This document shows, piece by piece, positions 36,106 through 46,235 of a stretch of DNA of 64,000 bases (its first letter is position 1; every line of letters starts with the position of its first letter). The position numbers were made by a program, and so were the translations under genes. The notes below the pieces were generated by a model that saw nothing but the letters and a program-made list of their open reading frames with translations, was not told the DNA's origin and ran no database searches. The DNA is from Phyto melanocephala (lineage: Eukaryota; Arthropoda; Insecta; Diptera; Rhinophoridae). The stretch spans positions 69,282,465 through 69,346,464 of the forward strand of contig OW799236.1 of assembly GCA_941918925.1 (NCBI GenBank), written 5' to 3'.

Positions 36106-36640
36106 GTTCTACTTGATATTTTAAGGCTAACATGCAGCGTTGCCAACTTTAAAACCGAAACCCAGAAAAAACCGTAACTTTCAAAAAATTTGTCTTAGTT
36201 TGAAATTGTTTACTTTTGATTCTTTATTTTATAAAATTGTAAATTTCCATATAAAAATATAATAAGTTCCCACTGACACTATAAGGGGCATAAGGAGTAG
36301 ATTAATTTAAAAATACCTTTATTTTAAATAACACGTTTTTAAACAGCGTGGAAACTTTAATTGCACAGTTGCCAATATAATCACTAGTTTATGAATAAGT
36401 TTACAGCTTTTAGAACACAGTTACCTTTGCACAATAACAACTGCCAATGTTTCATTGAAGTGCTATTGCTGTCTAAAATCGACCTATAAGTCTCTGGATA
36501 TTCTATTATTAACACCATCTGGCAAAATATATTGATGCTGTCAATATTAAATGTTCGATCAATGTAATTATTTTACCCCTAGGGTGCCAATTGTTGCTCT
36601 GCAATATTGGAAAATAAAAAGTTTTTGCATATCAGTTACT
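36106..36640. other. No gene seen
   Basis: AT-rich, with no element ends recognised. Confidence 0.4.
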
Positions 36641-38441
36641 TTTTATACCCCCCACCAAAATAATGGTGGGGTATATTCATTTTGTCATTCCGTTTGTAAC
36701 ACATCGAAATATCCATTTTAGACCCCAAAAAGTGTATATATTCTGAATCAGGGTTTGATTTGATGACGATCTAGCTATGTCCGTCCGTCTGTCCGTCTGT
36801 TGAAAGCACGATAGAGGTCGCACCGAAAAAGCTAGAGCGCTCAAATTTTGCCAGAATCTTTCTTATAGATAAGGTTTGTTTTGTATTGAAAATGGGCTAA
36901 ATCGGAATATTAGGAAGAGAGTTATAGCTCGAAAAGCAAGAGTAGTTCGAAAAAACCGTGTCCTTCAAACATCGAATAAAATGGAATTGTGTCCAAACGC
37001 CTTAACGTAGACTCATGAAACTTCGAATATATATTTCCTGAGTAAAAACAATAATTTTCCCCGAAAATTATCTAAATATATGTATTGGGAGAGGAGTTAT
37101 CGATCAATATGTACGAAAATTTATACCGCACAGTGTATTTTTCGGTATATTTAAAAACAAAAACGTCATAAAAGCAACAAAATTGGATGTACCACTCTGA
37201 AATTTCGCACACTATGTTTTTTTGAAAGACGCTTTTTTGTAACGGAAAATCAATATGCCACGACCACTTTTACGCCCACCTCCCATATAACGTTTTACCC
37301 AAAATTCATATAATTTCTCTATTAATATAGATTTTGGAATAATAAAGGACTATATGGAAACATCTATGTTGTACTCATTCGCGAAAACAACTTTGACACG
37401 CCTACTATAACGCCCACTTTTCACGTTATCTACCGTTAATGAAATTTAAAAGCTCATAAAACCGCCAAAATTAGAGATATGATGATCAAATTTGCTACAA
37501 TATCAATGTCATTACTGTGCCAGAAAATTAAGGTGCCACGCCCACCTCCCATACAACGGTTTAACTGAAATTCATATAAATTCTCTTTTAATAAAGATTT
37601 TTGAATAAGGGGGACTATATTGAAAAACATTAGTTGTACTCATTAGCAAAAACAACTTTGACACGCCTACTATAACGCCCACTTTTCACGTTATCTACCG
37701 TTATTGAAATTTAAAAGCTCATAAGACCGACAAAATTAGAGGTATGATGATTAAATTTGCTACATATATCCTTCTAATCAATGTAACTGTTGTGCCAAAA
37801 AGCTTATATGACACGCTCACTTTAACGCCTACCTCCCATATAACGGTTTATCTTAAATTCATGTAATTTCTCTATTGACGCAGTTTTTGGAAAAATAAAG
37901 GACTATATTGAAATATCTAAGATATATTTATTAGCAGAAACTTTATTGACACGCCTACTTTAATGCCCACTTTCATTGAAAGACTACGTTTACAAAAGCA
38001 TTTTAAATAGTAGCATATCGAAGTAATAAAAGGTGGTTAAATTTTAAGGACCGATGTTGAATTTAAATAAAACACAAATTATTTAGGAAATTATTATTAT
38101 TTCTTTTTGTAATGATAATATCTGTACGGTTCAATTATGTATTTAACAAAATATCGGCCAAATGGCCCCCCCATCCTTGGCGCCACTTCTCTATCTGATG
38201 GTCCAAATTTTCAATGACAATGTTGATGCTCAATTGTTGGGCATGATGATGAGTCGAGGTTGACTGCTCTTTTGCCACACTATCGCAAAAAACAGCAATG
38301 GTTCCCATTCAACGAACTAAGAAGGCATTCTCAGATTTTCTAACATTTTATACAGACCTGTTTTGCAGAAATTTAAATATTTTTTACAATTCTCCCGACT
38401 GTGGACGAATTTGAACGATTATGTTGAGAGCTCTTACTTGT
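36641..38441 (+). mobile_element. DINE-1-like element, family A, longest copy
   Basis: Starts 'ttttataccccccaccaaaa' and ends '..gagctcttacttgt', the family terminus. The 'aacgcccacttttcacgtta' module is present in two tandem blocks (about 37320-37490 and 37560-37750), making this copy longer than the one at 1804. The same TIR element as at 32055 is nested from about 38031 but is cut off near 38427 and joined directly to the terminal 'agctcttacttgt'. The 3' hairpin and the TIR element's right end are therefore deleted. Confidence 0.65.
38031..38427. mobile_element. Truncated nested TIR element
   Basis: Begins 'aaggtggttaaattttaagg' at the same place in the host repeat as the element at 32055, and follows it closely to 'ttgaacgattatgttga', then stops. 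It shares the insertion site with the 32055 copy, so both host copies descend from one already-interrupted DINE-like element. Confidence 0.75.
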
Positions 38442-38757
38442 TTTTATTTGTTTTAACTTTTTGTTATGCATCTCCATGCAAACTTAAAATTAGGTATAAT
38501 ATTTAAATGTAATTTTTTATATATTCAATAGCTTCGATCAACTTAAAACTTTATTTACATAATAAGTTCTCGTGAAAATGCAATTTTATAAAAAGTATGT
38601 ACTTTATGTCTCATAAACCATACAGGATATTAAAAAACGAGTATCGGAATGAAAATTTTTTTCAATTAAAAAAGTACTAACATTTAGTATTTGATATCAC
38701 CAAAGAAAAAAAATCATAGAGTTGACAACACTGCTAACATACGTTTGTTAAGAAAAC

Positions 38758-39168
38758 GGCCGACTTCCTAAACGCAAGTTGCAATTCATAATTTAAAAAA
38801 ATGCGTATGCAATGCTAAACATGTCTTAAGTGCAACCTTGCGTTGCAGAGATTTTTTTTTTGCATTTTATCGGCATTTAGGAACGCTCATGGATATACTT
38901 TTTGTCTCTGCAATATAAAGTGTTTAATTATTTAAATTATTAAATAAATAATTTTTTAAAAATAAACAAAGAAAATAATAACTCAGCCGTTGCAGCTCAA
39001 ATGGTTGCACACAAAATAAAAATGATGCGCGATTTTGACAGCTGATACTTAGTAAAATGAGTTGCCAAACGATTAGGAACATTGGACATTGCTAGAAAGT
39101 TTACATATGCGTTTACGAAGTGTATGCATTGTAAATATTCATTGCAACTTGCGTTTAGGAAGTCGGCC
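38758..39168. mobile_element. Harbinger-like MITE, 411 bp, perfect 28-bp ends
   Basis: Ends starting 'ggccgacttcctaaacgc' (28 bp in all, through 'aagttgcaat') are a perfect inverted pair, flanked on both sides by 'aac'. A 3-bp target and GG-starting ends fit PIF/Harbinger. The usual TWA target is not matched, so the class is tentative. Non-coding interior; perfect ends suggest recent activity. Confidence 0.78.
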
Positions 39169-39383
39169 AACATATCCGAAAACAGTATTGTTACAGATTT
39201 ATTTTTAAATAGCTTAATTTACATTATAATTTATTTTAGTTGTAGTAGTTTAAGTTACTGTAGTTTTATTTGTATTAGTTTATTCCGCTGGTTGTTCGAA
39301 CATAATATTAAGTTGCTATTATGTGTAGCATACTTTTGGGTACTTCTATTATTCCTGCATATTACTTAACGCCTTAATTTAAA

Positions 39384-39713
39384 TGTAACGGTTTTCGAAT
39401 GTACTAGTGTGTACATACGAGAACTTTGTCGAATGTTACCGAACATGTTACTATAAATAGCCGAACAACACAGCTAACATGATCAGTACTACAATAGAGC
39501 TTGTAAAGTGTGTATCAAAGTGAGTTTGATAATAAAAGAGTATAACCATAAGTGTAATAAGTAAAGTGATATAAAAACAATATCTGAGTGTGTTTAAATA
39601 AACAAAGTACTCTTAATTTTATAACTAATTTCAACTGTTTTTGATTGCAATAAAATAACTTAAAGTAATTTAAAGGAAATAAGCCAACATTTATAAAAGG
39701 CATAAACGTAACA
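39384..39713 (+). mobile_element. Possible solo LTR
   Basis: Begins 'tgtaacgg' and ends 'cgtaaca' (TG..CA). Inside are a TATA-like 'tataaatag' at 39452, a possible initiator about 50 bases on, and 'aataaa' signals near 39540-39600 in LTR-like order. I see no 4-6 bp flanking duplication and no internal retroelement, so this is only a suggestion. A host promoter would look similar. Confidence 0.3.
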
Positions 39714-40077
39714 GTATTTTAACTTACATTCATTTACACAATTCAATAATTTTTATACTAGCAATAACATAAACTTCTTTTACCGATACATAAAGACAAA
39801 TATAAACTCATTCAAGTAGACGTCTTTATACAAATTTTTTATTTGTACATACAATAAAATAATTTACTTTAATTATTGTTGCTTATGTTCTTCCAATCGT
39901 TTTTAGAATATTTCTTTTATATTTAGTGTTTAGTTTTTTAACTAATATATTTAGTATTTATTATTTTACGAATTCTTCTAAAGCTATTTAATATTTGACT
40001 TTTAGTTCAACCAATTAGTTTAGTTTGTTAGTTTCTACAACATTTAACTGCACAAAACGTAAGAAACAGAAAGAAAA

Positions 40078-40972
40078 ACAAGTAAGAGCGCTATATTCGG
40101 CCATGCCGAATCTTATATACCCTTCACAACGTGTAGTCATGCAATAACAGTAGTTTGTATCACCATTCATCCCATATGAAATACGTATGTATTTATGTAC
40201 AAACACATAAAAAACACACATATACAAAAACATCCCATTGTAAAATTATAAATTTACGTATGTATGTTAAAAAAAAAATAAAATTAAAAAAAAAAATTAA
40301 AAAAAATATAAAAATAAATTTAAAAAAAAAATTTTAAAAAAAATTTTTACAAAAAATTAAAAAAAAAAATTTTTTAAAAAATAATTAATATAAATAATAA
40401 AAATGTAAAACAAAAAAAATAAAAAAAAATTAAAAAAAAATGTTAAAAAAATTTAAAAAAAATAATAAAAATATAAATAATATATTAAATAAAAAAAATA
40501 AAAAAAAAATTTTAAAAAAATATAAACATTTTTTTTTTGGCTCAGCTGGGATTCAATGCCACGGTTACTTTAACCAGTATACACGTTCGTATGTATGTAT
40601 GTTGTTGTTGTTGTTGTTGTTGTTGTTGTAATGTTGTTTTTGTGAAAAAAAAATCGAGGTAGTCGTGGGTTTTTGCTCATATCTCAGGTGTTTATGTACC
40701 GATGTTTCTGATCTTCAATAGCGATCTACCCCCGAATATTTCTGATATTTTAATACCTCACCCGGGTCCAAGCGATGTCTGGGGGCTTCAAAAAGTTGAT
40801 TTCAACATACACACGGACAGACGGACAGACTGACAGAGCTTAATCGACTCCCCTATTCATAAGCTTTCAGAAAATATATACTTTATGGGGTCGGAAATGA
40901 AAATTGTAGAAATTTCACACGGAATGACAAACCTATATAAATATACCATTTTTCACTGTGTGAAGGGTATAA
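40078..40972 (-). mobile_element. DINE-1-like element, family B, reverse copy
   Basis: Reverse-strand relative of 3162-3931. It opens with 'acaagtaagagcgctatatt' and the hairpin 'ttcggccatgccgaa', and closes with 'cactgtgtgaagggtataat'. Between lie an A-rich tract, a (GTT)n run at 40601-40629 and the 'agacggacagactgacag' stretch. No coding: the frames within the A-rich part are lysine/asparagine strings. Confidence 0.7.
40601..40629. repeat. (GTT)n microsatellite
   Basis: About ten trinucleotide units inside the family B element. Confidence 0.95.
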
Positions 40973-41269
40973 TGAGATCCCACTTTAAGTTTTTTTTAAT
41001 GATAATAAAGGTATGTTGAGCCTTTTGAGTGTTTGCTTATTAGATTAGGGATTTTTACTTCTAGTTGTTTGTAAAGCTGTGTTAAGTTTTTTTGCATACG
41101 GCCGTTATATAGTGATGGTCACAAGTAAAAATGCCTTTAAGAAATTTTGTTTTTCAATGATTCAAATACATTTCACAGAAATACACCTCGACACAAAAAT
41201 TTAATGTAATAGTATTAAGTAAATATAACAGTTTTAAAAGCAATTTTCCAAAAGAAGTTAGATTATGAT

Positions 41270-41301
<32 letters not shown>

Positions 41302-41889
41302 TCCTATTACGTTTTTATCCTTTCCCCTAAAGTAAAAAATTTTTGAGTTAAGGCTTTTCTTCTTATGCCCAACGATATAGGAATATATTTTTTTAATCAA
41401 AATTACAACATAACTCGAAAATATAGTTCTTATTCAAATGTATACACTTATCACCATATTCATAATCAATTTCCAAAAAAAAAAAAAATGTTATCTAACC
41501 CTATTTAAAATCTACACTCTGGGAAAATTTTCTATAGTAATTCAATGAATTTTATTCCTGTACTGAAATGTAATAATATATTTCATATAAATATTATTTT
41601 TTTATATATTTTAGAAGCACATACATTTATCTTGTAGGTTCAAAATTCAAAATGAAGAAATTTTAAATTCACAAGGTATGTACTATTAAGTAATAAATTT
41701 AATTTTTAAACATTTTTAAATTATATTTTTAATCCGTTTTTTAATTTTAATAAATTATAATAATATAGCTTAAAGCACATATTGTGAATTCTGGAAACGT
41801 ATTTTTAAATAAAGTTTTTTTTTATATATCCTGTAACCAATTGTTAACAAGTTGCGTTTTGAATCAGTTATTTAAATAAAGAGTTTTAA
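40973..41889. other. AT-rich stretch with (AT)n, no gene
   Basis: A pure (AT)n run of about 13 units lies at 41270-41296. Nothing else recognised. Confidence 0.5.
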
Positions 41890-42791
41890 AACAGGCACGC
41901 TACAAAAGTAGACCGATAGGGACAGCAAACGACGACATATTTTTTGCCGCTCTTTTGACATTTCTCTTCAGTAAGGTTTGCCATTTTACGGTGGAAAAAT
42001 TATATGAGCCAACAACGAGTCGAATTTATTAAAATTTACTACGAAAATTCGGAGTCAGTGGCCTCAACGTTAAGAGCTCTACGTCCAATTAATGGTCATT
42101 TCTCATTATTGGCTGAATGGCTTCGTTAATAAGCAAAATATGCGTTATTGGTCAGACAGCAATCCTCACGTACTCCATGAGTCATCATTGAAAAAATTAC
42201 GGTTTGGTGAGGTTTATGGGCCGGCGGTTCATTGGGCGTACTTCTTCCGTGATGATCAAGACCGGCACGTTACTGTGAATGGGAATCGCTACCGTTCAAT
42301 AATAACAGAATATTTTTGGCCCCAATTGGATATGGACTTGGAGGACAAGTGGTTCCAACAGGACGGAGCCACAAGCCACACAGTGAATGCCACAATCAAT
42401 TTATTGGAAACCAAGTTTGGAAAACGTGTTGTTTCACGAAATAGTCCAGTTGATTGGCCGCCTCGGTCGTGCTATTTGACACCATTAGACTATTTCCTGT
42501 GGGGCTACGTCAAGTCTATGGTCTATGCCAAAAAGCCAGCGACGATTGATAAACTTTGTACGAATATCGAACTTGAAATTGCAGCAGTATCGCCCGATTT
42601 ATGCTAATAAACCGTCGAAAATTGGGTTCAGCGTCTGGACTTCTGCAAGCGTGCCCGTGGTGGCCATGCAAAAGAAATCGAGTTCCTTACATAATTTCAT
42701 CGAACGTACTTTCACAGGAATAAAGAATTTCATTGATATCCAAAACCGTTTTTGTTTTATTTAAAAAAAAAACTTTTGTAGCGCTCTTATT
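41890..42791 (+). mobile_element. DD41D mariner (rosa-like), internally deleted
   Basis: Left and right ends share 'cgctacaaaagt' inverted ('gcacgctacaaaagt' near 41896, 'acttttgtagcgct' near 42772). Exact borders and TA duplication are uncertain by a few bases. It carries the best-preserved mariner coding in the window. Confidence 0.75.
42004..42694 (+). pseudogene. Mariner transposase, DD41D type, broken
   Basis: Starts MSQQRVEFIKIYYENSESVA, and about 30 codons later jumps (near 42095) to WLNGFVNKQNMRYWSDSNPH, losing most of the DNA-binding domain and the first catalytic Asp. It then runs well: VTVNGNRYRSIITEYFWPQL, KWFQQDGATSHTVNATINLL (second Asp), WPPRSCYLTPLDYFLWGYVK (third Asp in PLD). 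Forty-one residues separate the second and third Asp, the spacing I recall for the rosa mariner group. Two adjacent stops at 42605-42610 precede the in-frame tail TVENWVQRLDFCKRARGGHA. Not functional. Confidence 0.88.
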
Positions 42792-43590
42792 TAAAAACCC
42801 TTCAGTTGTAACGAGACCGTAACAAAAGTGACATATTTTATACGCAAAACATAAAATATGAGAACTCACCATGGCCACCTTGTAAAACACTACTCTTAAA
42901 TAATAAAATTTTATGATAAATAACATAAACTACACAGTTTTCCTTATAAAAACTTTACATAGCCTTAAATATAGGTTAGGAGACATTGCTTATTTAATAA
43001 TTTGCTTGAGGTTCCTGTCTTTGCTATACGAGATACAATCCAAGCAACTTCCATAAAACGTAGAATTTGGATAGTATATTTGTGTGTATTACTAACATAG
43101 TTTTTTATTTTAAGTACGCTGTTAAAGAACGTGTTGGCAATAAAGTTTTCAAACGATTTTAGATTTAAATTTGTAACTTCCACTTCTATTGGTAAGTCAC
43201 CACTGGTTATGCAGTGCGATTTCTCTTGAGCAGACAGCGAAGGTACTATTGAAATGTGTCCGTACCAGGGGGTTAACCGGTCAATAGATTGCAATGTTCT
43301 TCTAGGACGTTACAGTGATCGACCAACAGTGTGGGTCCAAACAGGCTGTCTGCTTAACGAAAGTATTCGTTATTGGAGATTTCACAGTACATACATAAAC
43401 ACGGATCTATGTATATGTATCTAGAGGTTTTTATCCCTTACCCACTTAACCACAGTCTGCGAAAAAAATATCCCGTACAAATGTTTTTCAAACATTTTAA
43501 AATATTGGATAATGACTATCGAGCTCAAATATAAAAAGAGCCCCTATAGCCACTCAGTTTGTGGCTGCACATCTTTAAGCTACTACTATA
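42792..43590. other. No gene; partner of the 481-660 repeat inside
   Basis: About 43240-43420 pairs with 481-660. The minus-strand frame 42965-43294 contains 'SIDRLTPWYGHISIV', faintly like the 'GHS/GHAxI' part of LINE polyproteins; too weak to call. Confidence 0.35.
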
Positions 43591-43900
43591 TGTGACAGCG
43601 CATAGAGAAAGGGTCCTAAAGGTAAAAACAGGTTTTGTTCAGGAGAGCCATTTTAAAGATTAAATGATTTTTGTTTTTTTTTTTAATTGTTCATAAAGAA
43701 AAAAAATTTTTTGTAGTTTCGTAAAATCAAGTTATTTTGTTAATTAAGTTAAAATAAATAAATTTTATCGTTAGGTGAATTTCTCTGGGAAGGAACACTT
43801 TTGGGGCATGGGATCGGTCTCATTCGATGCTCAGATGTTGTCCACACCAAAAAAAAAGTGAAAATTGTGAAAAAGGTCCCTTTCTCTATGCGCTGTCACA
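43591..43900. mobile_element. MITE, 310 bp, with TGTGACAGCGC ends
   Basis: Ends 'tgtgacagcgcatagagaaa' and its complement at the right form an inverted pair of about 26 bp with one mismatch. The interior is A/T-rich and non-coding. No convincing target duplication. Confidence 0.72.
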
Positions 43901-44065
43901 GGTTTTTGTTCTAAATATGTGTATAATAGATTTTTGGTACTACGAATTATATATTTGGCAATAAGAAAAAACTACATAGTATGTTTATGTAAATTTTAAG
44001 GAAAGCGCTTTTAATTTTTTTAGCTAATTTTCATAAATTCTAAGTAAAGACTATTATTATATTTT

Positions 44066-45040
44066 AATTATACCCTTCACCTGCGGTGGACAAGGGCATA
44101 TATAAAGGGTCCACCATCTAATTTTTTTTTTTCAACTAGTGCTTATTTCGTGAATGGTAACACTTAGCTCATGTCTGATTTGACAGATAATTAGTTTTAT
44201 CCTTCTGCTGAACGAATATGGTTGTGTATACGCTTGAACAAGGCTCGGAAATATTGCGACATTACTTAGGCCGATTTTGCCAAAAAAAAAATATTTTCAG
44301 ATGAAGCTCATTTTTATCTTGGCGGGTATGTAAATAAGCAAAATTGTCGCATTTGGGGCACAGAAAACCCGCACGCATATATTGAAAAGCCGATACACCC
44401 AAAACGAGTCACTGTTTGGTGGGGATTTTAGTCCAGAGGCATAATTGGGCCATTTTTCTTCGAAAATGAGCAATGAGTGGCCATAGTCAATGGCGATCGT
44501 TATCGGGCCATGTTGAACGAATTTTCGTTCACAAAAATTAAAGAGGAGGATATTGGCAACATTCAACAGGACGGCGCTACGTGCCACACATCCGACGCTA
44601 CACTTTTTTTATAGCATTAAAAAAAAAAGAAGTTATTTGGCGGACCCTTTAGTTTTGCCATTTACCGATTAGAGCCCGCTTTAACCAAAATTTTTCACGA
44701 ATATCTCTAGAGGCATATTATATCTACAAATAGTAGCAAAGGTATCTATAAATTATTCTATGGCTGAAAAATTTTAATTTTGGTGGTAAATATATGGGAA
44801 CAAACAGAGGCAGTCGTGTTATTTGCTCATATCTCAAAAAGTTATGAGGCGATTGTGCTGAATTGAATAACGGTCAGGGCCTAATCGAATCCTCTATTCA
44901 TAAGCTTTCAGAAAATATATACATATGTATGTACTTTATCGGGTCGGATATGAAAATTGTAGAAATTACAAACGGAATGACAAAGCTATATCTACATATA
45001 CATACATATACCCTTATGCACCACAGGTGAAAGGTATAAA
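44066..45040. mobile_element. Family B DINE-like copy split by a mariner, with inverted ends
   Basis: The left end 'ttatacccttcacctgcggtg' is followed by 'gacaagggcatatata', then a mariner. The right side from about 44860 carries reverse-strand family B blocks ('tattcataagctttcagaaa', 'acaaacggaatgacaaagc') and ends 'ccacaggtgaaaggtataaa'. The two outer ends are inverted copies, so this looks like two family B 5' ends facing each other. Confidence 0.55.
44105..44649 (+). mobile_element. Mariner deletion derivative, copy 1
   Basis: Ends 'aagggtccaccatctaa' and 'ttatttggcggaccctt', next to TA (44103-44104, 44650-44651). It encodes MVVYTLEQGSEILRHYLGRF (44219) fused to FSDEAHFYLGGYVNKQNCRI, then WGTENPHAYIEKPIHPKRV, TVWWGF, a stop, GIIGPFFFEN, NGDRYRAMLNEF and QQDGATCHT. 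The protein then ends in A/T sequence before the third Asp. The same joints occur in the copy at 53666-54211. Confidence 0.88.
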
Positions 45041-45557
45041 AACATTCTATTGTAAATTGAGTTTATGTATGTATGTTTAAAAAAGAAATAAAAAATTTTT
45101 ATTTTTGAAATTCATGCAAGAAAAATATAATACAATAACTTCAGAAAAAAAATAATTTTCATATATAATTTTATTTTTAGAAATATGTTTAAATCATTCA
45201 CAATCCGGTCATCAAAATATTTAATATTTAACAAGTATTAAAAAGTTTATAATTTGATGTGTTGATTGTACACATATATATTTTCGAATATTTATTTAAG
45301 TTGGCAATATATAAATATGTATTAAATTCACAAACCTTAACATGTTGGTAAAACAATATACACAATTCATTTCGGGTACAAGGTGCTTCATATTTTATTA
45401 TTTAAATGAAATAAGCAGAGACAAGAACAATGTTTTCAAGAGTGAGAAAAACAAGGCTAATGACGTTTCGAAATATTTGAACTTTTTCTGTGTTAGCATA
45501 TTTACAAGTTGTGCTAAGTAGTGGTATTTTAATGTTGTAATTTTGCAATATTGTAAA
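45041..45557. other. AT-rich stretch, no gene seen
   Basis: Nothing recognised. Confidence 0.4.
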
Positions 45558-45727
45558 CATTAACTGCCTGTTCAACGATGTCGAAAGAAAACCCAAGCGA
45601 AATTTCATTCGTGCAAATATATTGAAAACAACAACAAAAACTAAAAATTTGTTTTTGTTTTCAACGTATTTGTACGAATGAAATTTCGCTTGGGTTTTCT
45701 TTCGACATTGTTGAACAGGTAGTAAAT
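45558..45727. repeat. Long hairpin, about 80-bp arms
   Basis: Left arm has 'tgtcgaaagaaaacccaagc' and 'gaaatttcattcgt'; the right arm has their complements in reverse order. Arms start about 45558 and end about 45727, diverging by a handful of changes, with almost no loop. It could be a palindromic MITE or a source of long double-stranded RNA. The overlapping minus-strand frame 45402-45884 is a by-product. Confidence 0.85.
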
Positions 45728-46227
45728 GAAAGTTTTGGTATATTATGACATGATGACAATACAATGGCAATAAAGTGTGTACGCAAACTTTCTTTAAAGG
45801 CGTTGGTCTGACCATTGTATTAAAAATAATATAAGCATTTACTATTTTAGGATCTGATGTGAATTGGTAGTGACCCAAGCTCAAAAATATATTATTTTTA
45901 CGTACTTAATCATCCAGAAATGGGTTCACTTAGTAAAGATAATTTTTTTATGAAATATAAGGTTAATTTCCAACTGCTCTGGAAACAAACAAAAAACGGA
46001 AGCTAATAATTTATCAAAATTAGTGGATTATGAAGCAGAAGATTCTCAGACGAACGACTACTATAAATGGAAAACAGAAGTGTGTCTACTATACAATTTC
46101 GAAGTAATTTTTTACATTTGAAATTTTAAACAAAGGTGCTCTTCTCTGCCTTAGCGCCACGTTTTGGGTAAAACAAAAACTGGTAATATATTTCTACAAA
46201 GTCTATACTATATATTACTGCTTGTGT
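45728..46227. other. No gene seen
   Basis: AT-rich; nothing recognised. Confidence 0.4.
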
Positions 46228-46235
46228 GTTCTAAC

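Noticed and set aside
40155..40631. Lysine/asparagine-rich small proteins
   Set aside because: They are translations of the A-rich tract and (GTT)n run in a DINE-like element.
42092..42607. Intact mariner transposase gene
   Set aside because: The first catalytic Asp and most of the DNA-binding domain are deleted, and two stops precede the conserved C-terminus.
45402..45884. 160-codon minus-strand open frame
   Set aside because: It spans both arms of the long hairpin, has no family features and is best explained by the palindrome.
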